Shown here piece after piece: positions 63,665-64,000 of a stretch of DNA of 64,000 bases. Under the pieces are notes generated by a model, which did not search any database, was not told the DNA's origin, and saw only the letters and a program-made list of their open reading frames with translations. Within the stretch, counting starts at the first letter, position 1; every line of letters starts with the position of its first letter. Source of the DNA: Pseudomonas azotoformans (GTDB taxonomy: Bacteria > Pseudomonadota > Gammaproteobacteria > Pseudomonadales > Pseudomonadaceae); the NCBI RefSeq assembly GCF_001579805.1, contig NZ_CP014546.1, positions 2,542,001 through 2,606,000 on the forward strand. The letters are read 5' to 3'. The position numbers and the translations under genes are program-made.

Positions 63665-64000
63665 GTGGCCTTTGTACGCCTGTGTGTAGCGCTTGCCCTG
63701 TTACTTGCAGTGGATGCCGTCGCGGGCCTGGATCAACCGCGACGTGAAATCCGTTTCGCCGTCGCCGCTCTATTTCCGCCTTTCCAGAGCCGCAATCCGC
63801 AAGGGCAGTTGGTCGGCCTGAATATCGAGTTGGGAAATGCCCTTTGCCAGCAGTTGAATGTGCGCTGTACCTGGGTCGACCAGGTGCTGGTGGAGAACTT
63901 CACAGACCTTGAAGCCCGCCAATTCGACGCAATCATGGGGATCGCGCCAACCACGAAGCGGCGGCGCTGGGTGAGTTTCACCGATATCCTCTATCCCTTC
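63665..64000 (+). CDS. Periplasmic amino-acid-type solute-binding protein (SBP_bac_3), 3' end cut off
   Basis: 112 residues are visible and the frame is open to the window edge. GTG at 63665 has GGAAAAGGA upstream. The N-terminal segment MAFVRLCVALALLLAVDAVAG is a signal peptide. The following EIRFAVAALFPPFQSRNPQGQLVGLNIELGNALC and FDAIMGIAPTTKRRRWVSFTDI are typical of type-3 extracellular solute-binding proteins for polar amino acids, including the conserved glycine and TxxR block. The rest of the gene is outside the window, so it could instead be the N terminus of a sensor kinase or phosphodiesterase carrying such a domain. Confidence 0.8.
   Translation, partial: MAFVRLCVALALLLAVDAVAGLDQPRREIRFAVAALFPPFQSRNPQGQLVGLNIELGNALCQQLNVRCTWVDQVLVENFTDLEARQFDAIMGIAPTTKRRRWVSFTDILYPF

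Overview
The window is a piece of a Pseudomonas chromosome, most likely of the P. fluorescens group. The evidence is GC-rich coding sequence, Pseudomonas gene order (uraA-upp-hpt-mqo; lpoA-rsmI-rnpB-mraZ and the complete dcw cluster through lpxC) and protein sequences typical of the genus. There is no prophage, CRISPR array, tRNA or rRNA. The only mobile element is one IS3-family insertion sequence.

Layout. 1-2089: the end of hisD and hisC (histidine synthesis). 2149-4786: uraA and upp (uracil uptake and salvage) divergent from hpt. 4847-5694: two small conserved genes. 5758-7266: mqo, followed by a 718-base gap without a gene. 7985-12118: a lipoprotein, an acyltransferase, several small conserved proteins and an SRAP-family protein. 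12115-15315: a chemoreceptor and an M48 metalloprotease, each with a one-base frameshift. 15359-16165: a TMEM165/GDT1 transporter behind a yybP-ykoY (manganese) riboswitch. 16204-18916: rsmC, hprA and a LysE-type exporter. 19048-28014: an acyl-CoA ligase, a DUF1302 outer-membrane protein, a DUF1329 periplasmic protein, a large MalT-type LuxR regulator and a metallo-beta-lactamase-fold hydrolase; this looks like an uptake and activation locus for a hydrophobic carboxylic acid. 28207-28980: an OmpA-like lipoprotein, with the IS3 element (29030-30342) just beyond its terminator.

30355-33802 is the leftward lpoA-yraN-gmhA-dolP envelope operon, divergent from rsmI. rnpB follows at 34978-35335. Then comes the unbroken rightward division and cell-wall cluster mraZ-rsmH-ftsL-ftsI-murE-murF-mraY-murD-ftsW-murG-murC-ddlB-ftsQ-ftsA-ftsZ-lpxC (35689-53500), whose genes mostly overlap by 1-11 bases. 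It is preceded by a sigma-70-like promoter and three MraZ boxes at exact 10-bp spacing. 53553-63052 holds, all leftward, a diguanylate cyclase, an OprD-family porin, and an operon of membrane fusion protein, RND pump, response regulator and sensor kinase. A small gene and the start of a solute-binding protein run rightward to the window end.

The most striking pattern is that six genes (chemoreceptor, M48 protease, lpoA, murF, oprD-like porin, RND pump) each carry a single +1 frameshift, and every one is an extra G or C inside or next to a GGCC tetranucleotide. murF is essential in bacteria generally, so the most economical reading is a motif-linked sequencing or assembly error, perhaps at a modified GGCC site, rather than six real pseudogenes. 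Other items worth a second look are a textbook -1 frameshift signal in the IS3 element, an SRAP protein that lacks two of the usual catalytic residues, and paired repeats in the promoter of the pump operon.
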